Positions 8,285 through 16,332 of a DNA stretch of 64,000 nt are shown piece after piece. This DNA is from Bacillota bacterium. GTDB taxonomy: Bacteria; Bacillota; Clostridia; Lachnospirales; Lachnospiraceae. The stretch spans positions 1-64,000 of the forward strand of contig JAEZOB010000023.1 of assembly GCA_023414355.1 (NCBI GenBank), written 5' to 3'. Each line of letters starts with the position of its first letter. Position 1 is the stretch's first letter. Under the pieces are notes generated by a model. The model ran no database searches. It saw only the letters and a list, made by a program, of their open reading frames with translations, and was not told the origin of the DNA. The position numbers and the translations under genes are program-made.

Positions 8285-8344
8285 GGGAGGTTAAACCCTC
8301 CCAACAAGGAAGGGGAGGATACATCCTCCTAAAAAGAAAGGAGG
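8285..8344 (+). promoter_or_regulatory. Alternating SD/anti-SD array before infA
   Basis: The 70-base gap before infA has GGGAGG (8285-8290), CCCTCCC (8296-8302), GGAGGAT/ATCCTCC (8314-8320 and 8323-8329, a perfect 7-bp hairpin) and the real infA ribosome-binding site AGGAGG (8339-8344). CCTCCT at 8325-8330 can pair either with the upstream GGAGG or with the infA site across an eight-base loop. The two pairings exclude each other, which would allow translational switching of IF1. The pairing is seen; the function is inferred. Confidence 0.5.
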
Positions 8345-8350
8345 ACGTGA

Positions 8351-8569
8351 ATGTCTAAAACCGATGTTGTTGAGATCGAAGGTACAGTAATCGAGAAGTT
8401 GCCGAACGCAATGTTCCAGGTTGAGCTCGAGAATGGGCACAGAGTGCTTGCACATATCAGTGGAAAGCTCCGTATGAATTTTATTAAGATCGTACCTGGC
8501 GATAAAGTAACACTTGAGTTATCACCTTATGATTTATCTAAGGGAAGAATTATTTGGAGAGACAAATAG
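8351..8569 (+). CDS. infA: Translation initiation factor IF-1
   Basis: A 72-residue S1/OB-fold protein, the invariant IF-1 length. Motifs such as EGTVIEKLPNAMFQVELENGH and the C-terminal ELSPYDLSKGRIIWRDK are nearly universal. IF-1 occupies the A site of the 30S subunit during initiation. AAAGGAGG lies six bases before ATG 8351 and may be occluded by the preceding CCTCCT sequence. A short tandem repeat begins immediately after the stop. Confidence 0.97.
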   Translation: MSKTDVVEIEGTVIEKLPNAMFQVELENGHRVLAHISGKLRMNFIKIVPGDKVTLELSPYDLSKGRIIWRDK

Positions 8570-8575
8570 TTTTTT

Positions 8576-8659
8576 AGCAAGGAAATGATCAAGGAAATAA
8601 GCAAAGAAATGATCAGGGAAATGATCAAGGAAATAAGCAAGGAAATTATCGAAGACAAT
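8576..8659 (+). repeat. Seven tandem copies of a 12-bp unit
   Basis: From 8576 to 8659 the sequence is seven consecutive 12-base units close to ATCAAGGAAATA (variants begin AGC or ATC; units at 8576, 8588, 8600, 8612, 8624, 8636 and 8648). Because 12 is a multiple of three, the + strand stays open as a four-residue (S/I)KE(M/I) repeat ending at TAA 8660-8662. There is no suitably spaced ribosome-binding site, so coding is doubtful. Two small perfect hairpins follow. Confidence 0.7.
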
Positions 8660-8706
8660 TAAATTGTCGATGATAATGAAATGAACGGTGACAATAGTAT
8701 TGTCAC
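8654..8706 (+). repeat. Two adjacent small hairpins between infA and rpmJ
   Basis: GACAATT-A-AATTGTC (8654-8668) is a perfect 7-bp palindrome, and GTGACAAT-AGT-ATTGTCAC (8688-8706) is a perfect 8-bp stem. Both contain GACAAT/ATTGTC, so they may be related copies. They follow the 12-bp tandem repeat and precede a promoter. No T-tract follows either of them. Confidence 0.5.
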
Positions 8707-8739
8707 GATAACACAAGACACGGGTAGTTAAAAAAACAC

Positions 8740-8768
8740 TTGCTATTATAGATCTGCGGTGATATAAT
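8740..8768 (+). promoter_or_regulatory. Sigma-A promoter for rpmJ and the alpha operon
   Basis: TTGCTA (8740-8745) and TATAAT (8763-8768) are separated by exactly 17 bases. The first differs from TTGACA at two positions and the second is perfect. The start codon of rpmJ lies 35 bases after the -10 box. This internal promoter could drive rpmJ-rpsM-rpsK-rpsD-rpoA-rplQ independently of the upstream spc promoter. Confidence 0.75.
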
Positions 8769-8802
8769 AGTAAACGGACTTTTTTGAAAGGGGTGAATTA
8801 CT

Positions 8803-8916
8803 GTGAAAGTAAGGTCATCAGTAAAACCGATTTGTGAGAAATGCAAAATCATTAAAAGAAAGGGTTCCATCAGAGTTATCTGTGAAAACCCGAAACACAA
8901 ACAAAGACAAGGCTAA
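8803..8916 (+). CDS. rpmJ: 50S ribosomal protein L36, zinc-binding type
   Basis: A 37-residue protein read from GTG 8803 (MKVRSSVKPICEKCKIIKRK at the start; HKQRQG at the end), the full L36 length. The zinc ligands C11, C14, C27 and H32 are present, so this is the C+ form. AAAGGGGTG supplies the ribosome-binding site. L36 is the smallest 50S protein and closes the spc block before the alpha operon. It is too short for most gene finders but unambiguous. Confidence 0.95.
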   Translation: MKVRSSVKPICEKCKIIKRKGSIRVICENPKHKQRQG

Positions 8917-9366
8917 TATACAATAATTCGAGTACCTCAAATACTCAATATTGTTTTATATAACTTAGACTTTGCTTTTTGTGTTACAATCTTTCCGGTT
9001 GGAATACCAACGGAACATTGTGATATTGTGGACAGCCCATACCGGTCTATCTAACCGCTATGTCCTGTCTTAAGCTCCGTGCCGTCATCATGGATCTTAG
9101 CTGCAAGCCGATTGTCTTGCATGTCACAATTTAAAGCGGCTGAAAATGATGCTGTAAACCAGCAATATTGTATCAGCAATATTGGCAAATTATGCTGGCG
9201 TAGTATGCAATGCATGAATTTGTATCTTGTCGGTTGCGTTTACACAACCCACCCGGTACAGTTGTTCATAAGCATACACAGATGATTTGAAGGCTTTAAG
9301 CATCAAAGTGGTATTACACTGTGTAGTACTACTAGAAAACATTATTTTAGGAGGTAGAAAAATCAC
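8917..9366 (+). promoter_or_regulatory. 450-base untranslated leader before rpsM
   Basis: No convincing gene lies between rpmJ and rpsM. Soon after TACAAT (8985-8990, with no good -35 at normal spacing) there is a hairpin, CCGGTTGG-AATA-CCAACGG (8995-9013). An 11-base direct repeat CAGCAATATTG occurs at 9160-9170 and 9174-9184. A leader of this length before S13/S11/S4/rpoA is a plausible site for ribosomal-protein autoregulation (in other bacteria S4 binds such a leader), but I cannot match it to a known RNA family. Confidence 0.4.
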
Positions 9367-9735
9367 ATGGCTCGTATCAGTGGTGTAGATTTACCAAGAG
9401 AGAAACGTGTAGAAATCGGGCTTACCTACATTTACGGTATCGGTAGGGCAAGCGCTAGTCGTATTCTTGCAGAGGCGAAGGTTAATCCTGACACTCGTGT
9501 TAGAGATCTGACCGATGAAGAAGTAGGCAGAATTAAAGATGTAATCGACGAAACCCAGCAGGTAGAAGGTGATTTAAGAAGAGAAATCGCTCTTAACATC
9601 AAGAGACTGCAGGAAATCGGATGCTACAGAGGTATCCGTCATAGAAAGGGACTTCCGGTTCGTGGTCAGAAGACAAAGACCAACGCAAGAACAAGAAAAG
9701 GTCCTAGAAGAACTGTTGCTAACAAGAAGAAGTAA
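9367..9735 (+). CDS. rpsM: 30S ribosomal protein S13
   Basis: A 122-residue protein with the invariant ARISGVDLPREKRVEIGLTY start and the C-terminal RGQKTKTNARTRKGPRR tail, which contacts tRNA and the head of the 30S subunit. TTAGGAGGT precedes ATG 9367. It is the first gene of the S13-S11-S4-rpoA-L17 block, separated from rpsK by 137 bases with no gene. Confidence 0.96.
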   Translation: MARISGVDLPREKRVEIGLTYIYGIGRASASRILAEAKVNPDTRVRDLTDEEVGRIKDVIDETQQVEGDLRREIALNIKRLQEIGCYRGIRHRKGLPVRGQKTKTNARTRKGPRRTVANKKK

Positions 9736-9872
9736 TTCATCTCGATGGTAGAATGACAGATGGATTCTTTCCTATGCATATCTACAACTATGCAACAATT
9801 TCAATGATTAAATATTCAGCTCTATATAAATGAAAGAGCGACAACGAATAATCCAATAGGAGGGTTTGTTAG

Positions 9873-10280
9873 ATGGCTAAGAAAATAGCAACAGCAGCAG
9901 CTAAAAAAGTGACAAAGAAGCGTGTGAAAAAGAACGTCGATCGTGGACAGGCACACATTCAGTCATCTTTTAACAATACAATAGTGACGCTGACTGATTC
10001 AGAAGGTAATGCACTTTCTTGGGCAAGTGCCGGTGGATTAGGCTTCAGAGGATCAAAGAAATCTACAGCTTACGCTGCACAGATGGCAGCTGAGACAGCA
10101 GCAAAGGCTGCACTTGTACACGGTTTAAAATCCGTAGAGGTTATGGTTAAAGGACCCGGCCAAGGAAGAGAAGCAGCAATCCGTGCACTTCAGGCTTGCG
10201 GTATTGAAGTAACAAGTATTAAGGATGTAACTCCGGTTCCTCACAACGGATGTCGTCCGCCAAAACGCAGAAGAGTCTGA
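9873..10280 (+). CDS. rpsK: 30S ribosomal protein S11
   Basis: A 135-residue protein with a lysine- and alanine-rich N-terminal extension, then GQAHIQSSFNNTIVTLTDSEGN and the C-terminal TPVPHNGCRPPKRRRV, both diagnostic for S11 of the 30S platform. AGGAGGG precedes ATG 9873. It is followed closely by rpsD, whose Shine-Dalgarno starts four bases after the rpsK stop. Confidence 0.96.
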   Translation: MAKKIATAAAKKVTKKRVKKNVDRGQAHIQSSFNNTIVTLTDSEGNALSWASAGGLGFRGSKKSTAYAAQMAAETAAKAALVHGLKSVEVMVKGPGQGREAAIRALQACGIEVTSIKDVTPVPHNGCRPPKRRRV

Positions 10281-10297
10281 TTAGGAGGTAATTGACA

Positions 10298-10894
10298 ATG
10301 GCAAGAGACATGAGCCCAGTATTAAAGAGATGTAGATCCCTTGGTCTTGAACCTGCATACCTTGGAATTGACAAGAAGTCAAACAGAACATTTGCAAGAG
10401 CAGGCAAGAAGACAAGTGAATATGGTTTACAGTTAAGAGAAAAGCAGAAAGCAAAGTTTATCTACGGCATGTTAGAGCAGCCTTTCAGAAACTTATTTGC
10501 AAGAGCACAGAAGATGAAGAACGGTACAGCAGGTGAAAACTTAATGAGCCTGTTAGAGCTTAGACTTGATAACGTTATGTTCCGTCTTGGTTATGGCAGA
10601 ACAAGAAAAGAATCAAGACAGATCGTTGATCATAAGCATGTATTAATTAACGGCAAGTGTGTAAACATCCCGTCTTACACAATGAAGCCCGGCGACAAGA
10701 TTGAAATCAAAGAAAAATTCAAGAATACACAGAGATATAAGGATATCTTTGAGGTAACCGACGGAAGAACCGTACCTGCATGGCTTGAGGCAAATCACGA
10801 GGCGTTTACAGGTGTCGTAAAGGAAGTTCCTACAAGAGACCAGATTGATGCACCGGTAAACGAAGTGTTAATTGTCGAGTTGTACTCCAAATAA
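10298..10894 (+). CDS. rpsD: 30S ribosomal protein S4
   Basis: A 198-residue primary 16S rRNA-binding protein with an S4 RNA-binding domain (LELRLDNVMFRLGYGRTRKE, then the VDHKHVLINGK block). The N-terminal zinc-type cysteines are mostly absent. ATG 10298 follows TTAGGAGGT; the TTG two codons earlier is rejected because of spacing. S4 sits next to rpoA here, unlike in Bacillus subtilis, where rpsD is separate. Confidence 0.96.
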   Translation: MARDMSPVLKRCRSLGLEPAYLGIDKKSNRTFARAGKKTSEYGLQLREKQKAKFIYGMLEQPFRNLFARAQKMKNGTAGENLMSLLELRLDNVMFRLGYGRTRKESRQIVDHKHVLINGKCVNIPSYTMKPGDKIEIKEKFKNTQRYKDIFEVTDGRTVPAWLEANHEAFTGVVKEVPTRDQIDAPVNEVLIVELYSK

Positions 10895-10957
10895 TTGAGG
10901 TGCAAAGCTTGATTATTAGAAATCGCAACTTATCATACCCAGAAGGAGGGTCCTGTT

Positions 10958-11917
10958 GTGTTTGATTTTGAAAAACCCAAAATAGAGATTGCAGAAATTT
11001 CCGAAGATAAGAAGTTTGGACGTTTTGTAGTAGAACCTTTGGAGAGAGGCTATGGTACTACCTTAGGAAATTCTCTTAGAAGAATTATGCTTTCATCCTT
11101 ACCGGGTTCTGCTGTTAGTCAAATTAAGATTGACGGTGTTGTTCATGAGTTCTCTGTTGTTCCTGGTGTTAAGGAAGACGTAACTGAGATTATCATGAAT
11201 ATCAAAAGCTTAGCAATCAAGAACACAAGCGATACTAACGAACCCAAGACAGCATATATCGAAGCTGAGGGTGAAGTTGTAGTGACAGCAGGGGATATAC
11301 AGGCTGACCCGGATATCGAGATACTTAACCCAGATCAGGTAATTGCAACCTTATGCGGCGGTCCGGACAGCAGACTCTATATGGAGCTGACGATCACCAA
11401 CGGTAGAGGTTATGTAAGCGCAGACAAGAATAAGAACGATGATCTGCCAATCGGTATTATTCCGATTGACTCCATCTATACTCCTGTAGAGCGTGTTAAC
11501 TTAACTGTTGAGAACACTCGTGTAGGCCAGATTACTGACTTTGATAAGCTTACCTTGGATGTTTATACCAATGGAACACTTATCCCGGATGAGGCAGTTA
11601 GCTTGGCAGCAAAGGTATTAAGTGAGCATCTGAATTCCTTCATCGATTTGTCTGAACATGCGAAGACCGCAGAAATCATGGTCGAGAAAGAAGACAATGA
11701 GAAAGAAAAGGTTCTTGAGATGAACATCGACGAACTGGAGTTATCCGTTCGTTCCTACAATTGCTTGAAGAGAGCAGGTATCAATACCGTAGAAGAGCTT
11801 ACCAATAAGACTGCTGAAGATATGATGAAGGTTAGAAATCTTGGACGTAAGTCATTGGAAGAAGTACTTGCTAAATTAAAAGAGCTTGGTTTATCTTTAA
11901 ACGCAAGCGATGAATAG
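10958..11917 (+). CDS. rpoA: DNA-directed RNA polymerase subunit alpha
   Basis: A 319-residue GTG-started protein. The N-terminal dimerisation domain carries GYGTTLGNSLRRIMLSSLPGS (about residues 31-51), and a charged linker (near residue 245) leads to the C-terminal UP-element-binding domain with SVRSYNCLKRAGINTVEEL and VRNLGRKSLEEVLAKL. AGAAGGAGGG is the ribosome-binding site. It lies between rpsD and rplQ, the universal arrangement. Confidence 0.97.
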   Translation: MFDFEKPKIEIAEISEDKKFGRFVVEPLERGYGTTLGNSLRRIMLSSLPGSAVSQIKIDGVVHEFSVVPGVKEDVTEIIMNIKSLAIKNTSDTNEPKTAYIEAEGEVVVTAGDIQADPDIEILNPDQVIATLCGGPDSRLYMELTITNGRGYVSADKNKNDDLPIGIIPIDSIYTPVERVNLTVENTRVGQITDFDKLTLDVYTNGTLIPDEAVSLAAKVLSEHLNSFIDLSEHAKTAEIMVEKEDNEKEKVLEMNIDELELSVRSYNCLKRAGINTVEELTNKTAEDMMKVRNLGRKSLEEVLAKLKELGLSLNASDE

Positions 11918-11968
11918 TCTCACAGCAAAATGCGAGACATAGATACATTAAGTTAAGGAGGGAAACAC

Positions 11969-12505
11969 ATGGCAGGCTACAGAAAACTTGGAAGAACCTC
12001 AAGCCAGAGAAAAGCGTTGCTGAGAAACCAGGTTACAAATTTATTATACAATGGTAAAATTGTTACCACCGAAGCTAAGGCAAAGGAAATCCGTGGCATA
12101 GCTGAGCATATGATTGCACTCGCTGTTAAGGAAAGAGACAACTTTGAGACAGTTACCGTAACTGCAAAGGTTGCTCGTAAGGATAAAGACGGCAAGAGAG
12201 TGAAAGAAGTTGTAAACGGTAAGAAGGTTACTGTTTTCGACGAAGTAAAGAAGACTGTTAAGAAGGATAGCGCTTCCCGTCTTCATGCAAGAAAGCAGAT
12301 GATGAAGTATCTCTACCCGATTACCGAGGTTCCCACAGAGAACGCTGGTAAGAAGAGAAATACTAAGGAAGTTAACTTATCCGATAAGTTATTCAATGAT
12401 ATTGCTCCTAAGTATGCAAGCCGTAACGGTGGTTACACCAGAATCGTTAAGATCGGTCCCCGTAAGGGCGATGCAGCTATGGAAGTATTAATCGAATTAG
12501 TATAA
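11969..12505 (+). CDS. rplQ: 50S ribosomal protein L17, long form
   Basis: A 178-residue protein beginning MAGYRKLGRTSSQRKALLRN, the typical L17 start. It ends in GGYTRIVKIGPRKGDAAMEV, the typical L17 end. Usual bacterial L17 is about 115-130 residues. The extra length is an internal lysine-rich insertion of about 50 residues, around residues 62-115, containing KDKDGKRVKEVVNGKK. Longer L17 forms occur in some Clostridia. The gene ends the first ribosomal block and a terminator follows. Confidence 0.95.
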   Translation: MAGYRKLGRTSSQRKALLRNQVTNLLYNGKIVTTEAKAKEIRGIAEHMIALAVKERDNFETVTVTAKVARKDKDGKRVKEVVNGKKVTVFDEVKKTVKKDSASRLHARKQMMKYLYPITEVPTENAGKKRNTKEVNLSDKLFNDIAPKYASRNGGYTRIVKIGPRKGDAAMEVLIELV

Positions 12506-12531
12506 TCCATAATTTTATAAGAGACATTCAA

Positions 12532-12557
12532 GGGACGCATACTATGCGTCCCTTTTT
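12532..12557 (+). terminator. Rho-independent terminator after rplQ
   Basis: GGGACGCAT (12532-12540) pairs perfectly with ATGCGTCCC (12544-12552) around an ACT loop, and five T follow. It ends the ribosomal transcript just before the convergent glycan cluster on the opposite strand. Confidence 0.9.
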
Positions 12558-12610
12558 ATGTGCCAGAAAAGCCATCCTATGACATAAAACGCATCACAAT
12601 GGAGTACTAG

Positions 12611-14065
12611 TCAAAGCGATCCTTCTGTAGGGAATTGATTAATTTTCTTGTCTTTATGGAAGTGTGAAAGAAGGGAATGAAGTAAACCTATTATTGCTTT
12701 CCTTTTCAGCAGAACATACGCAGCAACCGTCACAAGATAAATCCCCATACCCAGCCAACCGCCAACCTTCCAATTGGCTGCCACGAAGACAACTGTGATA
12801 GTGAATTCGTAGATAATGTCCTTCCAGACATGGATACGGATATATTTAGACAATATTAATTCTGCATAGATTGTCCGGAAGGTCTGGCTCAGCAAGATGG
12901 AGAAAACCGATATCGTCAGATCCTTCCATATAAAAACTGATAAGATCGTGGAAATAACTGCGACCAGCAGCGCGATCAGATTCACCTTCATCAGCTTCCG
13001 CTCCAGTCGCAGAACCTTCATATAGGTCTGAAGCAGTAATGCCATTTTGCTGGAATAGAGACAGATCGGCAGAAGGATTGCCATGTAGATCAGACTTTCA
13101 TGATATTCCGGAAGGATCGCATCTAGCAGTAATCTCATCGGGTAATACATTATAAGAGCTACAATTAAAAGGAGCATGAGTATATTGCGCATCTGATTGT
13201 ATAAAGCGATGTATTTATCATCACTTGTCCGTTTCATTTGTGGATAAAGCACCACAGATACCGCATTGATGAACAGCATAAACATATTCGACAGGCCAAT
13301 CGTAAAGGATACCTTAGCGAACAGCTCGATACCCCATTGTTCCTCAATTGCTAAGCGCGTAAAGCCCATCATAAGCATCGCAGAGACACCGGAGATCAGA
13401 ATACTGAAGCCTGCCCGGATATTATCCTTTATCTCGTGCCAAATAAGCCAAAAGGGTTCCGGCTTGTATAAAAGCAGCTCCTTGCAGTCTTTCGCGGCAT
13501 ATAGGCAAGAGACGACTTCCCCGACAGTCAATAGCACAATCAGCAGCTGAAAGTCACGGATTCCGAACAGCAACGCTAGTAGAATCACAAGAGTATTTGA
13601 CAGCTTACATATGATGATGGTAATCGAGTATTCTTTGATCCGGTTGGTAGCTTGATCAATCATCAGGAGCAGAGTCTTCAACTGCATAAATACAATATTG
13701 ACAGCCACGATGAAGAAGACATATTGCTTGTTCCCATCTGCTACGAATATGGCAGAAAGAATACAGATCACTATCCCCACTAGGATCTGCGAAATACCAA
13801 GAGCTATAAACTGGCCGGAATAGAGACCGCGATTGAGCGCAGAGTACTCCTTTCCGCCTTCGATCAGGTAGACCCCATTGCATAAGCCAAAATCAAAGAT
13901 ATAATAATAGCTGACATACAGCAGGTATAGCTGTACATATCCATAAGCAGCTACAGAGTCTTTGAAAATGATAGGCATAATGAGGTTCATGACAACAGAT
14001 AAGAGCAGCCCAATGCCATTTGAAGCAAAAACCAGGAAGAAATCTTTGATAAACGTTTTGTTCAT
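12611..14065 (-). CDS. Wzx-type oligosaccharide flippase
   Basis: A 484-residue, strongly hydrophobic protein with about 12 predicted membrane helices. It starts MNKTFIKDFFLVFASNGIGLLLS, the usual start of MATE/MOP-superfamily polysaccharide exporters, which flip lipid-linked repeat units to the outer face of the membrane. GGGGGGAGGG precedes the ATG on the - strand. It is the last gene of a cluster that also holds a priming transferase and an EpsG-like polymerase, so it is the likely flippase for that product. Substrate specificity cannot be read from sequence. Confidence 0.85.
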   Translation of the reverse strand: MNKTFIKDFFLVFASNGIGLLLSVVMNLIMPIIFKDSVAAYGYVQLYLLYVSYYYIFDFGLCNGVYLIEGGKEYSALNRGLYSGQFIALGISQILVGIVICILSAIFVADGNKQYVFFIVAVNIVFMQLKTLLLMIDQATNRIKEYSITIIICKLSNTLVILLALLFGIRDFQLLIVLLTVGEVVSCLYAAKDCKELLLYKPEPFWLIWHEIKDNIRAGFSILISGVSAMLMMGFTRLAIEEQWGIELFAKVSFTIGLSNMFMLFINAVSVVLYPQMKRTSDDKYIALYNQMRNILMLLLIVALIMYYPMRLLLDAILPEYHESLIYMAILLPICLYSSKMALLLQTYMKVLRLERKLMKVNLIALLVAVISTILSVFIWKDLTISVFSILLSQTFRTIYAELILSKYIRIHVWKDIIYEFTITVVFVAANWKVGGWLGMGIYLVTVAAYVLLKRKAIIGLLHSLLSHFHKDKKINQFPTEGSL

Positions 14066-14091
14066 TGTATCCCTCCCCCCTTATAACCATC

Positions 14092-15063
14092 TTACCTTCG
14101 ATGCGTAGCCTTCTGATGAAGCAATGCGTATAGCTTTAAGACCCAGAACAGCCTGAGATGAAGAAGGAATAAAAACACTCTTTTCTTTAAGTCCAAGGAC
14201 TTCCTATACGGATTCTGATACCAGTAGGGATGTGCTTTCAGGAACTTTCTATAGCAGCCTGCGATTTCCTTAGTTGTAACCTCAGCCTTCAGTGCGTTTA
14301 GTATTGCTCCGTAACAGATATTCTTAATTCCGATGAATTCACATTCTTTGGGAAAGCGAGTACCTATTTCCCGGTCGATGACGTCTTGTGCAGTGACAAA
14401 ATCTCGATAGACCTGCGGATTTGGAACGGCAGACATAGAATCATCACGTATGTAGTAGTTATAAAGCCCCTCGTGTATCATTACAGTCCTTCTGCTTTTG
14501 GCAAGCAGCTGCGGAGTAACAGCACCATCCTCTGCACTATTGATTTGAGGTACATTCAGATTGTGAAACAGCTCTCTTCGAAATATAAAGCGGCACAAGG
14601 ACATCGGAGTATAGGCCAGATATTCCTCCCGGGAAGAATGATCTGAGAGAATATTCAGACCCGGCAGATACTTTTTCGTTCCGTCTGAATAGGCATAGTT
14701 AAAATGACACATTACCATATCCGCAGCAGCAGCTTCTGCCTTTGTAAGCATTTTCTCCAGGAAATCCGGTTCGTACCAGTCATCACAGTCACAGAAGCAT
14801 AGCCACTCAGTCGTAACAGCCTTTACACCGATTTGACGTGATACAGCCAGCTTTTGATTCGTAGCGTTATGAAGGATTGTAATGTCTAAAGGGCTGTTGT
14901 TCTGATATTCAAGCAATCTTTCATAGGTATCATCCGTAGAACAATCATCCACGATAATCACACGAAAAGCTTGATCGGTCTGGTGCTCAAGTGCATCAAA
15001 ATAATGCTTCATATAGCGGAAGCCATTATAACAGGGAGTGATTACAGTAATCCTCTTCTCCAT
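14092..15063 (-). CDS. GT2 family glycosyltransferase
   Basis: About 323 residues. The N-terminal GT-A fold has ITVITPCYNGFRYMKHYFDAL, the VDDCSTDDT motif (substrate-binding aspartates) and a FCDCDDWYEPDFLEKM metal-binding region, all typical of GT2 enzymes that use nucleotide sugars. ATG 15063 is preferred because the in-frame ATG at 15075 is followed by GGAGAGAAAG, which acts as its ribosome-binding site. There are no membrane helices apart from a weakly hydrophobic C-terminal stretch. It probably adds one sugar to the repeat unit of this cluster; the sugar is unknown. Confidence 0.85.
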   Translation of the reverse strand: MEKRITVITPCYNGFRYMKHYFDALEHQTDQAFRVIIVDDCSTDDTYERLLEYQNNSPLDITILHNATNQKLAVSRQIGVKAVTTEWLCFCDCDDWYEPDFLEKMLTKAEAAAADMVMCHFNYAYSDGTKKYLPGLNILSDHSSREEYLAYTPMSLCRFIFRRELFHNLNVPQINSAEDGAVTPQLLAKSRRTVMIHEGLYNYYIRDDSMSAVPNPQVYRDFVTAQDVIDREIGTRFPKECEFIGIKNICYGAILNALKAEVTTKEIAGCYRKFLKAHPYWYQNPYRKSLDLKKRVFLFLLHLRLFWVLKLYALLHQKATHRR

Positions 15064-15167
15064 CTTTCTCTCCATTCCACAATATCACAATAAGGACTTA
15101 CCAAATATCTTTTTCATCTTCCGATCCTTGCACCCATCGATGTCGGGGATGTCTCAAAGCTAAATCC

Positions 15168-16304
15168 TTATGAGAAAAGATTGAAATTCATCCGATACGG
15201 AGTCAGATCCGAAGCAGTACTCGTAATCATCAGATAATACAATAGGGACAGGATATAGACTCCAATCGTAAGCATAGTGCGGGTTTTCTTAAAAGTGCCT
15301 ATAATCTGAGGTACGAGAATCAAGTAACCGATAAAGAAGTACTGATTAAAGCGGGTAAAAACCATATTCGAGATACCATTGCTGCTGATTGCTAAGAACA
15401 CAGTCAGACAGGAAAGAAGATTCAAACTCTCAAAGATCGTACCGGAGGGACATGTCAGGGCATGCTTAACCCAGGTCTTATGATCGGAAGACTGATTTGT
15501 CTCGTTCCGACCAAAATACACGGGGGCTTGATCCTTCTCCTTGCTTAAAATAGAAAAGACCCAGCAGGCAATCGACATGGCAAAAAATAAATAATAGGTC
15601 TTATCCAGTTCAAGTATGGAACCACCCCTCAGATAGGAGGTCGCATGCAGGATATCCGCCAGCAGATTGACAACTCCCAAAGTAGTAAGAAGCTGTAGCC
15701 CGACATAACAAAGAAGGGTTTTTCTCATATTGAACTTATCGGACTTAAGGATAAAATAAAGCGGGAGCAATAGATAAGAGCTAAAGTGAAATAAGCCAGT
15801 GATGCAATTGAGCAGGGCATACCGCCAAAAGCTTTTCTCCTGTACATATCGTAAGGAATATGCGAAAACAGCGATAGCCAGCCACTGACGCATTCCATTA
15901 AACGTATTGAGGTAATAAGGCCCGATACATACAAAGATAAACCAGGAGAGCTCAACATCCTCCGAAAAGTACTCAATATATCGATAGACGAAATAAACAG
16001 TTACAATAGAGAATAATAGAAACACGAGTTGGGCTGTGCAACCGAGTTGATTGCACAGCTTTACGAGTCCATAGTACCCCCATTCTATATTGTAATAGCG
16101 GCCGTACAGTCTAATCAGATCAAACATTCTCTCATAGCCGGCATAATCCGTTCCAACCTGGTACCGAAAGCCTGAAAAGAGAATCAAACAGATGCATACA
16201 AAGATGCTCATGATTTTCTTGTCCTTCGCTATGAGCTTTTTTCTTATGAATAGTAAGAAGCTGATGACTGCCAGCAGTATCAGATAGGACAAATTATTGA
16301 TCAT
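15168..16304 (-). CDS. EpsG-like polysaccharide polymerase
   Basis: A 378-residue membrane protein with around nine to ten hydrophobic helices. It resembles the EpsG/Wzy family: an early GFRYQVGTDYAGYERMFD segment and a GMRQWLAIAVFAYSLRY segment are hallmarks. These proteins polymerise lipid-linked repeat units on the outer face of the membrane. GGAGGT precedes the start on the - strand. Placed between LicD and a GT2, it gives the cluster its polymerase. Confidence 0.8.
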   Translation of the reverse strand: MINNLSYLILLAVISFLLFIRKKLIAKDKKIMSIFVCICLILFSGFRYQVGTDYAGYERMFDLIRLYGRYYNIEWGYYGLVKLCNQLGCTAQLVFLLFSIVTVYFVYRYIEYFSEDVELSWFIFVCIGPYYLNTFNGMRQWLAIAVFAYSLRYVQEKSFWRYALLNCITGLFHFSSYLLLPLYFILKSDKFNMRKTLLCYVGLQLLTTLGVVNLLADILHATSYLRGGSILELDKTYYLFFAMSIACWVFSILSKEKDQAPVYFGRNETNQSSDHKTWVKHALTCPSGTIFESLNLLSCLTVFLAISSNGISNMVFTRFNQYFFIGYLILVPQIIGTFKKTRTMLTIGVYILSLLYYLMITSTASDLTPYRMNFNLFS

Positions 16305-16332
16305 CGTATTACCTCCGGCTACTCCAAGTCAT

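Noticed and set aside
8576..8659. Possible CRISPR-like or repeat-peptide array
   Set aside because: The 12-bp units are directly adjacent with no spacers, and there is no well-placed ribosome-binding site, so it is recorded only as a tandem repeat.
8534..8716. - strand frame opposite infA and the 12-bp repeats
   Set aside because: It is open only because the tandem repeat has no stop in that frame; the repetitive FLDHF-type product is an artefact.
9079..9285. Small + strand frame in the rpsM leader
   Set aside because: No ribosome-binding site, no protein-like pattern, and it lies in a structured leader.
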